A stretch of 64,000 nt of DNA from Chloroflexus aurantiacus J-10-fl (GTDB taxonomy: Bacteria; Chloroflexota; Chloroflexia; Chloroflexales; Chloroflexaceae): the NCBI RefSeq assembly GCF_000018865.1, contig NC_010175.1, forward strand, positions 4,960,001-5,024,000, written 5' to 3'. The notes under the pieces were generated by a model. That model searched no databases and was not told the origin of the DNA. It worked only from the letters and a program-made list of their open reading frames with translations. Of the stretch, positions 61,688-64,000 are shown piece by piece; position 1 is the stretch's first letter; each line of letters begins with the position of its first letter. Both the position numbers and the translations under genes were made by a program.

Positions 61688-62509
61688 ATGTTAAAACCAT
61701 CCGGTCCGTCGTACCCTATGCTAACGACATATCTCATCCTGATCCTGGCCCTCACCGGTTGCACGTCGGCCAGCCAACCAGAGGCTCGACCGACACCGAA
61801 CCTCGATCCGATCAGTGCCGTCCGATACGAGGTTCGCTTCAAGGCCAACGATGGGATTGAGCTGGCCGGCGAATTAACGCTCCCACGCAATCGCTCCCAA
61901 CCAGCGCTGGCCGTGATCATTCATCACTCAGGGCCGGTTGACCGTGATGCCTACGGGTACCTGGCTGAACTGCTGGTCGCCCGTGGTTACGCCGTCTTTC
62001 GGTTTGACAAACGGGGGACAGGTGCCAGTGAAGGCACGTATGGCTGTTGTGAAGCCCAAGACGCGCTGGCAGCGTATCGCACCGCAGTTCACCAACCCGG
62101 CATCGATCCGGGTCGTGTCTTCATCATTGCTCAGAGCATTGGAACGCGCTATGTCGCAGATCTATTCGACGCATACGTTGCCGCTTCACCGCCCTGTGGC
62201 GTGGCACTGCTCTCGAATTTGCTCGGCCCGGATGAGATAATTGCAATTTCCGCCCCTGTGCATGTGATCGTTGCGGATAGTGAACCAGAACTCCAACGGA
62301 TTGGGCCTGACGCAGTTGCTGCCCACAATGCGCATTGGCCGTATGGGGCCAGCCTTTACATCGCGGAAGGCGCAGAACATACTCTGTTCGATATTCGTGA
62401 TGGCCCGATTGATTGGAGCAATCCTGATTGGGTACATCGCTATCACCGGGGAGCGATGGCGAGTCTGCTGGATTGGATGGATGAGCAGCAGTGTGGTGAT
62501 GCAGGATGA
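61688..62509 (+). CDS. alpha/beta-hydrolase lipoprotein
   Basis: 273 residues from ATG 61688, 7 nt after GGAG; ATG 61676 lies upstream of that site. Signal and lipobox [10 protein letters not shown], so the protein is likely lipid-anchored outside the membrane. Hydrolase fold: [36 protein letters not shown], nucleophile elbow [12 protein letters not shown] (Ser; the usual first Gly is Ala), acid in [10 protein letters not shown], His in GAEHTLFD. The insertion with Cys-Cys ([10 protein letters not shown]) is unusual. Substrate unknown; a Tpr/serine-aminopeptidase-like esterase is the closest type. Stands alone at the right edge of the locus. Confidence 0.82.
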   Translation: MLKPSGPSYPMLTTYLILILALTGCTSASQPEARPTPNLDPISAVRYEVRFKANDGIELAGELTLPRNRSQPALAVIIHHSGPVDRDAYGYLAELLVARGYAVFRFDKRGTGASEGTYGCCEAQDALAAYRTAVHQPGIDPGRVFIIAQSIGTRYVADLFDAYVAASPPCGVALLSNLLGPDEIIAISAPVHVIVADSEPELQRIGPDAVAAHNAHWPYGASLYIAEGAEHTLFDIRDGPIDWSNPDWVHRYHRGAMASLLDWMDEQQCGDAG

Positions 62510-63487
62510 CACGACAGCCGGGTAATGGAAAACAGACAGTCGTGTTAGGTGGACAGCAGACAACACCTTTCCCCGCCGTCAGGAAGCCCTGCTTTATGCG
62601 GACTACAGCCCTCTCTAACCACCTGCAAGCCACTCAGGGGCTATGATGCATCAGTATGCAAGCCCCCCGCTGTCAGGACCTATGTATTACCCATAACTGG
62701 TGTCAACCACGTGCGTATCAGCGGGGATGATCGCTAGGGGTGCTGGTTTGAGCGACTGGCCCGGTGGCAGAGCGCCGCTCCAGCCGTGCCGGCGCGTGCT
62801 GGAAGGATTGCTGTACCCGCTCGTTATGCGCGTGTCGCGTGGTTTGGAGTGCAGCAGCATGGCTGCCGCACCAGCTACGCTCACGATCCGGCGCGTGGTA
62901 TACCGTTCCCCATCATGGTCACGGGAGTGCTGAACGTGCTCGTGCCGATCATCGAGTCGGTCAGGCTTGCATGCGATACCTGCGCGTAGACGTGTTGTTG
63001 CAATAGGTTCGTGCCTGCGCACCAGCGGCCACGGCCAGCACCTGCCGGCGATGGTGGGGATGCCTGCACGCAGGCTGGAAGCCTGCGCCACGCTACCTGC
63101 GCTACGGGGAGCGCTTGCAGCCCGGACTAACGCAGCGTGACATGTGGGTAATGAAAAGCTGTCAGGACAGCCCCGCAGGGGACGCCACGACATTCACGCC
63201 AAACCACCAGGACTGCGGTTTGGCGCTACATAATCGCCTCTTGCTGAGTGTGAACGAGTTCCAGGCCATGGCGTGATTTCTCCACAGAAGTGAGAAATAA
63301 TTTCCACTCTGTTCACAGATACCCTTCAGAGATTGTCAACTCTCATCCAATACGGTTTAGCCCTCTCTTCAGTCCCTCCCAGCTACCCGGTAAGTGACAT
63401 AATATTCATTAACCCTCCCACAACATTCAAACATTGTTTAAGTTTTGTTCTTACACTCATGCTATCGCGAATAGGGGGAGGGGAGGC
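62510..63487. other. 1-kb gene-free region with degenerate repeats
   Basis: A reverse-orientation relative of the 286-bp unit lies at about 62780-62960 (GGAGTGCAGCAGCATGGCTG, then the CGATCCGGCGCGTGGTATAC box). A GGCTGGAAGCCTGC-type hairpin is near 63073. The remaining 350 bp before the last gene lose the repeats and become AT-richer, as expected for a promoter region. ORFs here are repeat artefacts. Confidence 0.65.
62780..62960 (-). repeat. degenerate reverse copy of the 286-bp repeat unit
   Basis: Read on the minus strand the order is ACTCCCGTGACCATGATGGG, ACGCGCCGGATCGTGAGC, GTGCGGCAGCCATGCTGCTG, ACTCCAAACCACGCGACACG, GCGGGTACAGCAATCC. These are the same boxes in the same order as the tandem array, with many changes. 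Confidence 0.6.
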
Positions 63488-64000
63488 GTGAAGCCATCAC
63501 ACATATCAGCAATCTGGCTTCGCTTGGCCAGCGCATTGACAATCACGTTACTGTTACTGCTCATTATCGGCAGTCTGTTGCCGGTGACCCCAGTTTCGGC
63601 CACCATACCCAACCGGCAGACGTGGGTGCATCAACCAGGGACGTGTCCACCGGCCCTCGAAGGGGCGGTCTTCGGTCTGGCCGGCGATGCTTGTGGCGGT
63701 ACCGGCACCACCTTCGATACCACCCAAATCTACGGCCATACCCTCATCCGTGATGCCGCCTCGCCTGCCGCCCCCTGTGAAGCCGGACGCACCACCGGCC
63801 TCTGTTATCGGATGTGGTACTCCGGCTTTGATAACGTCGGTGTCCGCCGCATCGGTCTTGCCCTCTCCCCCGACGGCATCACCTGGACCCGTGTGGTTGG
63901 TCCCGGCCCTAACGGCAGTGTGCTTGGCCCTGGCCCCACCGGCACTTTCGATAGCGCCAATGTCTCCTTCCCATCAGTGATCCGTACCCCAACCGGCTAC
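63488..64000 (+). CDS. secreted beta-propeller-like protein, 3' end outside window
   Basis: 171 codons from GTG 63488 are open to the window edge. A GGGGAGGGGAGG string directly precedes the start. Signal peptide: ASALTITLLLLLIIGSLLPV, then a cleavage site near VSATIPN. The mature part has RMWYSGFDNVGVRRIGLALS, PDGITWTRV and FDSANVSFPSVI, the short blade pattern (x-S-x-D-G-x-x-W) of five-bladed GH43/GH32-type or beta-fructosidase-like proteins. The domain is cut off, so catalytic residues cannot be judged. Likely a surface or secreted carbohydrate-active or sugar-binding protein. Confidence 0.8.
   Translation, partial: MKPSHISAIWLRLASALTITLLLLLIIGSLLPVTPVSATIPNRQTWVHQPGTCPPALEGAVFGLAGDACGGTGTTFDTTQIYGHTLIRDAASPAAPCEAGRTTGLCYRMWYSGFDNVGVRRIGLALSPDGITWTRVVGPGPNGSVLGPGPTGTFDSANVSFPSVIRTPTGY

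Overview
The window reads as chromosomal DNA of a Chloroflexota bacterium, most like the filamentous phototrophs (Chloroflexus/Roseiflexus type). This is inferred from moderately high GC, the gene families present, the SigK/RskA-type pair, a long-chain prenyl synthase and intergenic DNA full of dispersed palindromes and repeats. No marker gene in the window proves the taxon.

Layout. (1) 1-10 kb: the end of a giant polytopic membrane protein, gap (glyceraldehyde-3-phosphate dehydrogenase), a long repeat-littered gap, a CvpA-like membrane protein, a secreted protein gene broken by one in-frame TAG, and tgt. (2) 10.3-17.1 kb, minus strand: a tight operon-like run accB - xseA - xseB - PH-like membrane protein - RidA - a ComEC-like fold without metal ligands - lipid-linked-sugar flippase, then tgt with its own promoter. 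(3) 17.2-21.8 kb: DUF2892 protein, RNA 2'-phosphotransferase, a long-chain polyprenyl diphosphate synthase with two palindromic operator candidates at its transcription start, and an ECF sigma / RskA anti-sigma pair ending in a clear terminator. (4) 21.9-25.7 kb: a tandem array of a 286-bp unit. A 1,663-bp insertion sequence lies precisely inside a palindrome of the first copy and is flanked by a 21-bp duplication of that palindrome. (5) 25.7-32.7 kb: tRNA-Arg(CCG), a dienelactone-hydrolase-family protein, a TrmB regulator fused in frame to a P1B-4 metal ATPase, an 18-copy 16-bp array, and a penicillin-acylase-family enzyme. (6) 32.7-33.6 kb: four ~196-bp tandem repeats. (7) 33.8-61.3 kb: a large surface-polysaccharide locus. 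It holds heptose-type sugar kinase and phosphatase genes, a lipoprotein adaptor, a Wzz/BY-kinase-like protein with an eroded Walker A, a Tat-exported deacetylase-like protein, a membrane SpeE-like protein, a DUF1624 acyltransferase-like protein, six glycosyltransferases, a Wzx flippase, a Wzy/ligase, an anchored sialidase-fold protein and two GT-C-like membrane proteins. (8) 61.3-64 kb: an AT-rich spacer, an alpha/beta-hydrolase lipoprotein, more degenerate repeats, and the start of a secreted beta-propeller-like protein running off the right edge.

How the genes work together. Region 7 has the parts of a Wzx/Wzy-type export system: nucleotide-sugar supply, assembly by GT2/GT4 transferases, flipping, polymerisation, chain-length control and an outer adaptor. 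No initiating phosphoglycosyltransferase is visible, so it may lie elsewhere. The candidates for something unusual are the regulator-ATPase fusion with its candidate self-operator, the palindrome-targeted IS in a tandem array with a three-unit higher-order pattern, and the layered families of intergenic palindromes.
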